Of a stretch of DNA of 5,257 nt, positions 1 through 4,188 are shown in pieces. The stretch's first letter is position 1. The number at the start of each line of letters is the position of its first letter. The notes under the pieces are model-generated. The model saw only the letters and a program-made list of their open reading frames with translations. It was not told the DNA's origin and did not search any database. The translations under genes and the position numbers were made by a program. Source of the stretch: Nitrococcus sp. (GTDB lineage: Bacteria > Pseudomonadota > Gammaproteobacteria > Nitrococcales > Nitrococcaceae); assembly GCA_030452365.1 (NCBI GenBank), contig JAKDMK010000197.1, positions 1 through 5,257 on the forward strand. The letters are read 5' to 3'.

Positions 1-68
1 CGCCGATCTCCGCGACTGGTCACGTGATACAGCGCGCCGGAGAACTCTATGCGTAACGGTCGTGCTAT
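1..68 (-). CDS. REP-associated tyrosine transposase (RAYT, Y1_Tnp family), N-terminal fragment
   Basis: Reading the minus strand from 68 to the window edge gives, after the first codon, ARPLRIEFSGALYHVTSRG and then D-R. This is the hallmark N-terminus of REP-associated tyrosine transposases (TnpA_REP, Y1 transposase family), which usually start MARPLRIE(F)PGALYHVTSRG. Family knowledge: these single-strand transposases use an HUH motif and a catalytic tyrosine to act on REP hairpins. Those residues would lie beyond the left edge and cannot be checked. The codon where ATG is expected (66-68) is ATA, no ATG/GTG/TTG occurs in frame for at least 14 codons upstream, and no Shine-Dalgarno sequence is visible. 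The gene is therefore either started unusually or has lost its start. It lies 3' of dadA on the same strand with its own upstream sequence. Family assignment is strong; functionality is doubtful. Confidence 0.8.
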   Translation of the reverse strand, partial: MARPLRIEFSGALYHVTSRGDR

Positions 69-133
69 GAGGCAAATATTCCCAATACGGCCGATGTTAT
101 AATGCGAGAACTGACCCCTTCCTCTTTCTTTTG
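1..133 (-). mobile_element. Terminal (5') part of a RAYT-type element
   Basis: Between the dadA stop and the transposase reading frame the minus strand carries a purine-rich AAAAGAAAGAGG tract followed by GGGGTCAG (complement of 111-118) and an AT-rich stretch around 95-105. From memory, a GGGTCAG-type sequence followed by an AT-rich leader is common just upstream of RAYT genes in proteobacteria. I take this as the element's left flank. The outer boundary at about 133 is a guess from where the dadA coding region ends; no target duplication or matching far end can be seen because the element leaves the window. Confidence 0.4.
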
Positions 134-136
134 ATC

Positions 137-1408
137 TCAGCCGCAGCGGCGATAGCGCGCGAGAGTTAGCCCGTCGAGATCGAGCGCGGGCTCGCGCCCG
201 CTTAGAATATCCGCAAGCGCATGGGCGCAGCCGGCGGCGAAGGTCCAACCAAGGTGGCCGGAGCCCACGTTTAGAAACAGATTGGGCACAGGGGTGCGCC
301 CCAAGATGGGTGGCCCGTCCACTGTGAGGGGTCGCAGGCAGGCCCAGCTCGATGCGCAATCGCGGTCCACGGCCTGGGCAAGCTGCGGCAGATTGGTCAG
401 GGCCTGCTCGATGATGGTGCGTACGCGCTGTTGACGGATGCTGTAATCGTAACCGGCGAACTCGGCGGTCCCCGCGATCCGCAGCCGCTCGCCAAGCCGA
501 GTCATGACGACCTTGTGCCGCTCGTCGATGATCGGCACCTGTGGCACCCCGGGACAACCGGCGATCGGCAAGCTCGCAGAATAGCCTTTCACCGGGCGGA
601 TAGGCAGATGAATGCCAAGCGGCTTGGCGAGCAGGGGGGCATCCACGCCCGCGGCGAGCACATAGCAGTCCGCCTGACGCACCCCACTGCTGGTCAAGAG
701 GCGATGGATAGCACCACGCCTGAGCTCTATGCGCCGCACCGCCGTGCTCAGCTCGAAGCAGACCCCTTGCCGTTCCGCTATTTCACCCAGGCGACGGGTA
801 AACAGGCAGGCATCGCCGCTCTCGTCATCCGGATAATAGATCGCGCCGGCGAGTTCTTTGCGAACTCCTGCCAGTGCCGGCTCAAGGTCGATTGCCGCCG
901 GCACGTTGAGGATCTCATGGCGTACATCGAGCTCCGCCGTCAGGGCTGCGGAGCGCGCGGCTTCATCAAGCTCGCGCCGGGAGCGGAATATCTTGATGAT
1001 TCCGCGTTGCGCGTCATCGTAACGGATCCCGGTCCGCTCCCGGATCAGCCGCGTCATGCGCTGACTGTAGCGGGCGAGCCGGGTATTGACGCGAGTGCTG
1101 TGCCGATGGTGATGGGCCTGACTGTAGCGTAGAAAGCCCATCCCCCAACCTACGAGATTGGGCAGTTGCGACAGGTGTAGCCGCAACGGCGAGTTCTCGC
1201 GCCCGATCCAGCCGATCAGTTGGCGAATGGCCGCGGGGGTGTTCCAGGGCTCGGTGAGGCTGGCGTGCAGCATGCCCCCGTTAGCGAAGCTCCCCTCCGC
1301 GGCAAGGGCGCTCGCTCGGTCCAGAACGGTGACCTCATGGCCATCTTGGCGCAAACACCACGCAGTGGTCGTGCCGATCACTCCGCCGCCGATCACCAGA
1401 ACCTTCAT
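137..1408 (-). CDS. dadA: D-amino acid dehydrogenase, small subunit-like FAD oxidoreductase (DadA)
   Basis: This is a membrane-associated flavoenzyme that oxidatively deaminates D-amino acids, chiefly D-alanine, to 2-oxo acids and passes electrons to the respiratory chain (family knowledge). The 423-residue product has typical family length. It begins MKVLVIGGGVIG, a Rossmann dinucleotide-binding GxGxxG (residues 7-12) with the acidic strand-2 end at D30 (TVLDR). Further DadA-like stretches are 'ANGGMLHASLTEPWNTP' near residue 44, the central 'YPDDESGDACLFTRRL', and near the C-terminus 'RPLTVDGPPILGRTP' followed by 'GSGHLGWTFAAG', the FAD-contacting end. A GTG at 1414 could add two residues, but ATG at 1408 is preferred: it gives the canonical N-terminus and has AGGTG 8 nt upstream. 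No alanine racemase gene (dadX) is adjacent, so a catabolic alanine operon is not shown. The gene appears intact. Substrate specificity within the DAO superfamily is inferred. Confidence 0.92.
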   Translation of the reverse strand: MKVLVIGGGVIGTTTAWCLRQDGHEVTVLDRASALAAEGSFANGGMLHASLTEPWNTPAAIRQLIGWIGRENSPLRLHLSQLPNLVGWGMGFLRYSQAHHHRHSTRVNTRLARYSQRMTRLIRERTGIRYDDAQRGIIKIFRSRRELDEAARSAALTAELDVRHEILNVPAAIDLEPALAGVRKELAGAIYYPDDESGDACLFTRRLGEIAERQGVCFELSTAVRRIELRRGAIHRLLTSSGVRQADCYVLAAGVDAPLLAKPLGIHLPIRPVKGYSASLPIAGCPGVPQVPIIDERHKVVMTRLGERLRIAGTAEFAGYDYSIRQQRVRTIIEQALTNLPQLAQAVDRDCASSWACLRPLTVDGPPILGRTPVPNLFLNVGSGHLGWTFAAGCAHALADILSGREPALDLDGLTLARYRRCG

Positions 1409-1416
1409 CCGCACAA

Positions 1417-1421
1417 CACCT
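1417..1421 (-). promoter_or_regulatory. Ribosome binding site deciding the dadA start
   Basis: AGGTG on the minus strand lies 8 nt before ATG (1408) but only about 2 nt before the upstream in-frame GTG (1414). The spacing favours the ATG. Confidence 0.55.
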
Positions 1422-1455
1422 GGGGTAGATGCCCGCTGGGGACGCCGCTAGGCGT

Positions 1456-1481
1456 TTTCGAGCATTCTCGCATGTTCGAAA
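1456..1481 (-). promoter_or_regulatory. Inverted repeat upstream of dadA (candidate operator or leader hairpin)
   Basis: The arms TTTCGAGCAT (1456-1465) and ATGTTCGAAA (1472-1481) are complementary at 9 of 10 positions around a 6-nt spacer. The dyad ends about 48 bp before the dadA ATG. Its size and position fit a dimeric regulator site or a 5' leader hairpin. No U-tract follows on the minus strand, so a terminator is less likely. A second short stem, ACGCC-GCTA-GGCGT (1442-1455), sits between it and the gene. The regulator cannot be named from sequence. Confidence 0.45.
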
Positions 1482-1617
1482 TTTGGCTCCGTAATCGGTC
1501 CGTGCCCAAGGCCCGTCGTCCGGCGCTCAGCGACACGCCGAACCCGGCATGCTGAGCACAGCGGTGCAGGGTGGAGTGCTCAATTTCATAGAGAGCCGAC
1601 CGCGCAGAACTGTGTTT

Positions 1618-1679
1618 GTCCAACTAACGTTAAGATGGTGGCTCGCTTCGCTCGCACGATCTAACCCTATTCGTTAGAC
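1618..1679 (-). repeat. attC-like integron recombination site downstream of hicB
   Basis: Read on the minus strand, the site starts with GTCTAAC (matches the R'' consensus RYYYAAC; 1673-1679) and ends with GTTGGAC (matches the R' consensus GTTRRRY; 1618-1624). The two are complementary at 6 of 7 positions, the exception being a G:T pair. Inside, GTTAGAT (1659-1665) and ATCTTAAC (1629-1636) pair with one bulged base, like the L''/L' arms. Short unpaired spacers of 7 and 4 nt lie between the R and L arms, and a 22-nt terminal segment contains the direct repeat GCGAGC. The 62-bp length fits small attC sites. R'' begins 6 nt after the hicB TAA, as in cassettes where attC follows the gene closely. 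No integrase gene and no second attC upstream of hicA were found, so an accidental hairpin remains possible. Confidence 0.45.
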
Positions 1680-1685
1680 GCCGCG

Positions 1686-2012
1686 TTACGACAGTTTGCT
1701 TGATACAAGGCGATTGATGCTTACTCCGGATTCCGCAGCTTTAATAGCCAGCATTCGGTGTACCTCCGGAGGCACCCGGACCATAAATTTGCCGCTATAA
1801 GAACGCGTCGATATCGGCTCCGGCACGGACTCCATGCCTCGCTTCATATCCGTGACCGTTTCCTTGGCAAGCTTGCGAATGCCGCGCAGCGCCTTCTCGG
1901 GAGACTTTTCCAGCCAACTGAGACTTGGTAGTTCGGCACAAAGGCCTACGAACTCCGAATCCTCCTCAGACCAAGTTATTCGATATGTGTATCGGTCTAC
2001 TTCCTCAGTCAT
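1686..2012 (-). CDS. hicB: HicB-family antitoxin of a type II toxin-antitoxin module
   Basis: The 108-residue protein neutralises the HicA mRNA interferase by direct binding and, through its DNA-binding end, represses its own operon (family knowledge). Residues about 7-55 (YRITWSEEDSEFVGLCAELP...SPEKALRGIRKL) form the HicB partial RNase-H-like fold that covers the toxin. Residues about 72-107 (YSGKFMVRVPPEVHRMLAIKAAESGVSINRLV) are a ribbon-helix-helix domain of the Arc/CopG type. The ATG at 2012 has GGAG about 8 nt upstream, inside the hicA end. The first 8 bp overlap hicA (ATGACTGA), which implies translational coupling. The TAA is followed 6 nt later by the attC-like element. The gene looks less GC-rich than dadA and yifB, consistent with horizontal acquisition. 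Confidence 0.9.
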   Translation of the reverse strand: MTEEVDRYTYRITWSEEDSEFVGLCAELPSLSWLEKSPEKALRGIRKLAKETVTDMKRGMESVPEPISTRSYSGKFMVRVPPEVHRMLAIKAAESGVSINRLVSSKLS

Positions 2013-2226
2013 GACTTTGCTCCAGTCGCTCCACAGCCAATAGAACTTGGCGAACCTGGTAGGCTTTCGCCTTACCGCCGGAGCTTTGAATATTCACTCT
2101 CGGATCACCCGCCCAAGGTGTTCTGTACACCCGATGGCTGGTGCCGCGTTTTCTGGGCTTGCCGAAGTAATGATCGCAGACTTTGCAAAGTTCATTGAAG
2201 CGGATGCCCTTCGGGCTGTGCCGCAT
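2005..2226 (-). CDS. hicA: HicA-family toxin (mRNA interferase)
   Basis: The 73-residue protein has the small dsRBD-like fold length of HicA, which cleaves mRNA and is held inactive by HicB (family knowledge). The key segment is GTSHRVYRTPWAGDPRVNIQ: GTSH (residues 28-31) corresponds to the catalytic G-S/T-S-H motif with His31 as the active-site residue. The C-terminal KAKAYQVRQVLLAVERLE helix is also typical. The toxin gene comes first and shares 8 bp with hicB, the usual hicAB order. The chosen ATG (2224-2226) is the only standard in-frame start. However, its GAGG directly abuts the ATG, too close for a normal Shine-Dalgarno. The in-frame upstream codons (ATT CTG GCG AGG) would add I-L-A-R, so a non-ATG start is conceivable. 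The catalytic residue is present, so the toxin looks intact. Confidence 0.9.
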   Translation of the reverse strand: MRHSPKGIRFNELCKVCDHYFGKPRKRGTSHRVYRTPWAGDPRVNIQSSGGKAKAYQVRQVLLAVERLEQSHD

Positions 2227-2258
2227 CCTCGCCAGAATGTCCGCGGTCGAAGCTACTT

Positions 2259-2285
2259 GGACATAGTATCATTAATGATATGTCC
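2259..2285 (-). promoter_or_regulatory. Palindromic operator of hicAB (likely HicB site)
   Basis: The core TATCATTAATGATA (2267-2280) is a perfect 14-bp palindrome. It is flanked by a second inverted pair, GGACATA (2259-2265) and TATGTCC (2279-2285), whose centre is shifted by 1.5 bp. The site lies between and over the hicA promoter boxes. That is the expected place for autorepression by the ribbon-helix-helix domain of HicB or the HicAB complex. Confidence 0.6.
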
Positions 2286-2290
2286 GTCAA
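2263..2290 (-). promoter_or_regulatory. Sigma70-type promoter of hicAB
   Basis: On the minus strand, TTGACG (complement of 2285-2290) and TACTAT (complement of 2263-2268) are separated by 16 bp. Both match sigma70 consensus in 5 of 6 and 4 of 6 positions, respectively. Transcription would start near 2256, giving a short leader of about 30 nt before hicA. Confidence 0.55.
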
Positions 2291-2400
2291 GGGGCGAGTC
2301 CGACGATACCGCTATCGGTGGGACGGCGCCTAAGCGCCGATTGCTCCTGTCCGGCGCGTAGCCGCGCGCGGTCCTAGCCGTGCGATGCGATCCAGGGGGG

Positions 2401-2443
2401 TTGACATATCGTTATTTGATACCCAACATAGCATCGTTATGGT
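2401..2443 (+). promoter_or_regulatory. Candidate promoter in the AT-rich patch, with a HicB-operator-like motif
   Basis: TTGACA (2401-2406) is a perfect -35 box but lacks a good -10 at 17 bp (CAACAT). TTGATA (2416-2421), 16 bp and TATGGT (2438-2443) form an alternative pair. GACATATC (2403-2410) and TGATAC (2417-2422) repeat, on this strand, the motif found on the minus strand in the hicAB operator (2266-2284). If active, transcripts would run rightwards into the exported-protein gene with a leader of about 320 nt. Confidence 0.3.
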
Positions 2444-2458
2444 TATTAAAACATAACG
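2435..2458. repeat. Short inverted repeat CGTTATG...CATAACG
   Basis: Perfect 7-bp arms (2435-2441 and 2452-2458) flank a 10-nt AT-rich loop. ATCGTTAT, which includes most of the left arm, also occurs as a direct copy 25 bp upstream (2408-2415 and 2433-2440). This arrangement suggests a regulator-binding cluster, but none can be named. Confidence 0.35.
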
Positions 2459-2647
2459 CATGGATGTCGCACCCACAGCACATCCGATCATGGCAGGCTC
2501 GCTTACCCGGGCGAGCGACATTGCGGAATGCTTCGGGCGTTGGCCGAAGACCTGAGCGGGAGAGGGCCCCTTTCGCGCAGACCGTTCCGTAAGCTCGGCA
2601 GTCAATAAGAGCGCGGGGATACGCGTCAACAATATCCATCGCAATTG

Positions 2648-2679
2648 GGGCAGGGAAGAAACCTCCTCGATCCCTGCCC
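2648..2679 (+). terminator. Strong 9-bp hairpin, terminator-like or leader structure
   Basis: GGGCAGGGA (2648-2656) and TCCCTGCCC (2671-2679) are perfectly complementary around a 14-nt loop, and a pyrimidine-rich stretch (TCTCTCTTTC) follows on the plus strand. It could terminate rightward transcription ahead of the next gene, or act as a 5' leader structure for it. The loop contains ACCTCCTC, complementary to a Shine-Dalgarno sequence. Confidence 0.4.
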
Positions 2680-2732
2680 GTCTCTCTTTCGAGCGGCATG
2701 GATATAACCGGGCCCGGCACGCGCGGCACATG

Positions 2733-2749
2733 ACCTTTCGTGAAAAGGT
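2733..2749 (+). promoter_or_regulatory. Small hairpin immediately upstream of the ribosome binding site
   Basis: ACCTTT (2733-2738) pairs with AAAGGT (2744-2749) across the loop CGTGA, ending 7 nt before the AAGGAG sequence. It may influence initiation or mRNA stability; the function is unproven. Confidence 0.3.
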
Positions 2750-2756
2750 TACCCAT

Positions 2757-2762
2757 AAGGAG
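2757..2762 (+). promoter_or_regulatory. Ribosome binding site fixing the exported-protein start
   Basis: AAGGAG lies 6 nt before ATG at 2769. The in-frame ATG at 2730 has no such site and would place a 13-residue charged extension before the signal peptide, so 2769 is the start. Confidence 0.8.
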
Positions 2763-2768
2763 AATGTA

Positions 2769-3767
2769 ATGACTCCCATCATTTTTCAAGGCGCCAGGGT
2801 CTATGCGCTCGGCCTGACTCTCACCTTCGTTCTTTGCTCGCTCACCACCGTGGCGTTGGCCAAGCACCACACGGGGTTCGACTTAATCGGACTGGTCGAA
2901 AATCCTGGCCCCTTTGCTAACACCGAACTCACCGCGGACGACACACACATCACCGACGCGGAGCTCTTCGATTTCTTGGCGCGCGCGGATGGAGGGGGGG
3001 GGTTCGTTGATACCGGCGCGCAGAAAAACACTTTTCTACGCTACTATGTCGTCGCGGTCTTCGACGATGGGTCCCGCGTGGTGTACTCGTTTGGGGCAAT
3101 CGACCCTGGCTTTGGCCAACAACAGAACTGGCTCGGCAGCTTAGGCTTCGGTGATGTGTCGAAGCTTGACAAGCTGCTGGTACTTTCGGTCACACCGCTC
3201 TCGCGTGTCATCGGGACCGCCGAATTTGGTACGCCTTCCGAGGAATTCATCCTCACCGGCTGGGTGCGACATCCTCGCACCTATGGCCTATCGGCGCTGC
3301 AACACTTCCCCATCCAGGAAACCGTAATTGAGCCTGGCACCGACGAGTTCGACCCGAGGCCGTTTGAGGGTGTCCCTCTATGGGCGTTGCTGAAGCGCCA
3401 CGGGATCATCACCGATCCGAACGACCCGCGTTTCAACCCCAAGGTGTACGGCCTAATTGTTGTGGTCACGGGCACCGATAACTACAAGGCCGTTTTCTCG
3501 TTGGGCGAGGTCATCGCGCGCCGGTCGGACCACAAGGCAAACAACGGTCAACCCGACGATCTACTCGTTGCTTATAAGGTCGACGGTGGTCTATTGGACC
3601 CAGAGGATCAAATTGCCCGGATCGTAGCGTTGGGGGATGACCGCCACGGGCGTTGGGTATCCGCTATCGAGGGGATTGAAGCGTTCACTACCAATCCGTG
3701 CGAGGGACCGAAATGCTTTCGCTTTCGGCATCACCGGCCCGATGACCGGGATGACCAACATGACTAG
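2769..3767 (+). CDS. Exported protein with SUOX (molybdopterin oxidoreductase)-like domain, cysteine-free
   Basis: I do not recognise a named gene. The 332-residue product starts with a signal peptide: hydrophobic residues 11-30, then A-L-A with likely cleavage after Ala31. It is therefore probably periplasmic. Residues about 160-305 (LTGWVRHP, FEGVPLWALLKRHGI, VVVTGTDNYKAVFSLGEV, LLVAYKVDGGLL, GRWVSAIEGIEAF) follow the pattern of the oxidoreductase molybdopterin-binding (sulfite-oxidase-like) fold. Residues about 38-150 (LIGLVENPGPF, LFDFLARA, YYVVAVFDDGSRVVYSFGAI) look like a diverged copy of the same layout. The catalytic Cys that ligates molybdenum in sulfite oxidases is absent; the only mature cysteines are C311 and C316 (CEGPKC). 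A His/Asp-rich tail follows (HHRPDDRDDQHD). Cofactor binding, enzymatic or adaptor roles are open. A 9-G run lies in the coding sequence. Confidence 0.8.
   Translation: MTPIIFQGARVYALGLTLTFVLCSLTTVALAKHHTGFDLIGLVENPGPFANTELTADDTHITDAELFDFLARADGGGGFVDTGAQKNTFLRYYVVAVFDDGSRVVYSFGAIDPGFGQQQNWLGSLGFGDVSKLDKLLVLSVTPLSRVIGTAEFGTPSEEFILTGWVRHPRTYGLSALQHFPIQETVIEPGTDEFDPRPFEGVPLWALLKRHGIITDPNDPRFNPKVYGLIVVVTGTDNYKAVFSLGEVIARRSDHKANNGQPDDLLVAYKVDGGLLDPEDQIARIVALGDDRHGRWVSAIEGIEAFTTNPCEGPKCFRFRHHRPDDRDDQHD
2994..3002 (+). repeat. Homopolymer of nine G inside the exported-protein gene
   Basis: Nine consecutive G encode three of four glycines (residues 75-78). Such tracts are slippage-prone in replication and are frequent indel sites in reads. 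Confidence 0.9.
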
Positions 3768-3776
3768 GATGACGAG
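3741..3776 (+). repeat. Imperfect 9-bp tandem repeat spanning the stop codon
   Basis: There are four units: GATGACCGG, GATGACCAA, CATGACTAG and GATGACGAG. In frame they read D-D-R, D-D-Q, H-D-stop, D-D-E, so the TAG stop lies in the third unit. The next in-frame stop is at 3786-3788. Confidence 0.7.
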
Positions 3777-3976
3777 CATTTCAAGTAGACGCTTGGATGG
3801 ATTGGCTCTTGGCATTACCCGCACTGTTGCTCGTTTGATTGTTTTGGCATGAGTGTGTTTCAGCGTGGCGCCGGCCCAACGGCACTGATCAATGCCGCCC
3901 GATGCCGGTTACCGGCAGCACAAGCGCCGATGGCTCTAGCGGTAGTTGAGTCAAGGTGGGCGGACGGCGCAACGTC

Positions 3977-4014
3977 AGATGGACCCCGGCCTGCGCCGGG
4001 ATGACGGTTGCGAT
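3977..4014. repeat. Interspersed hairpin repeat, copy A
   Basis: This 38-bp unit differs from copy B (4096-4133) at only 2 positions. Its core is CCCGGC-CTGC-GCCGGG followed by ATGACGGTT. In this copy the stem is extended by CGTCA (3973-3977) pairing with TGACG (4002-4006). It resembles the widespread proteobacterial family of short 'GTCAT-CCCGGCGCAGGCCGGGAT' repeats. Confidence 0.75.
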
Positions 4015-4059
4015 TGGGATTGTGTCCCGTCTTTGCGGCGAAGGCCGGCTCAAAGGGCG

Positions 4060-4081
4060 CGCACACCAGGGAAGGTGTGCG
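4060..4081. repeat. 8-bp inverted repeat between the two hairpin repeats
   Basis: CGCACACC (4060-4067) and GGTGTGCG (4074-4081) are perfectly complementary around AGGGAA. No U-tract follows on either strand. It could still contribute to transcription termination between the convergent genes. Confidence 0.6.
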
Positions 4082-4095
4082 TACCAGGGAGACTA

Positions 4096-4133
4096 AGATG
4101 GATCCCGGCCTGCGCCGGGATGACGGTTACGAT
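4096..4133. repeat. Interspersed hairpin repeat, copy B
   Basis: This is the second 38-bp copy, exactly 119 bp from copy A in the same orientation. The two substitutions are GGATCC for GGACCC and GTTACGAT for GTTGCGAT. It lacks the outer CGTCA arm that copy A has. Confidence 0.75.
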
Positions 4134-4188
4134 ATGAGTCCTGCTTGCGCCGGCGCGGGGAATAGATCAGCGTTTCCCGAACTTGCTG

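Larger units (their letters stand above)
2291..2768. other. Intergenic region between hicA and the exported-protein gene
   Basis: I see no convincing gene here. The reading frames on both strands are arginine- and cysteine-rich and resemble no family I know. The stretch holds small GC stems, including CGGCGC-CTAA-GCGCCG (2324-2339) and GCTCGC...GCGAGC (2497-2516). It also holds an AT-rich patch at 2401-2458 with promoter- and operator-like sequence, a strong hairpin at 2648-2679 and a short hairpin just before the next ribosome binding site. Confidence 0.6.
3768..4188. other. Convergent intergenic region rich in hairpin repeats
   Basis: No gene is supported here. The region separates the ends of two convergent genes and is filled with GC-rich inverted repeats, two of them near-identical copies. 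It may serve as a bidirectional terminator or a landing zone for repeats. A 5-bp stem, TGCCG-GTTAC-CGGCA, lies at 3903-3917. Confidence 0.6.

Noticed and set aside
98..103. TATAAT on the plus strand
   Set aside because: It is a perfect -10 box by sequence, but there is no -35 at suitable spacing and no plus-strand gene downstream. It belongs to the AT-rich RAYT leader.
431..1132. 233-residue open frame on the plus strand
   Set aside because: It lies wholly antisense to dadA, has no family resemblance and reflects GC-rich codon use of the real gene.
1405..1623. 72-residue frame on the minus strand upstream of dadA
   Set aside because: It starts with TTG, has no ribosome binding site, overlaps the dadA start and resembles nothing known. 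It does begin right at the R' end of the attC-like site, but that alone is not enough.
2421..2427. ACCCAAC, an R-box match that could be a second attC upstream of hicA
   Set aside because: No partner box or paired inner arms were found within a plausible distance on either side.
2330..2870. Overlapping 150- and 152-residue frames on the minus strand
   Set aside because: They run antisense into the signal-peptide region of the exported protein, are rich in Arg and Cys, and have no family features or supported starts.
3973..4133. CRISPR-like array
   Set aside because: There are only two repeat copies, they are self-complementary, their 81-bp gap itself contains an inverted repeat, and no cas gene is present.
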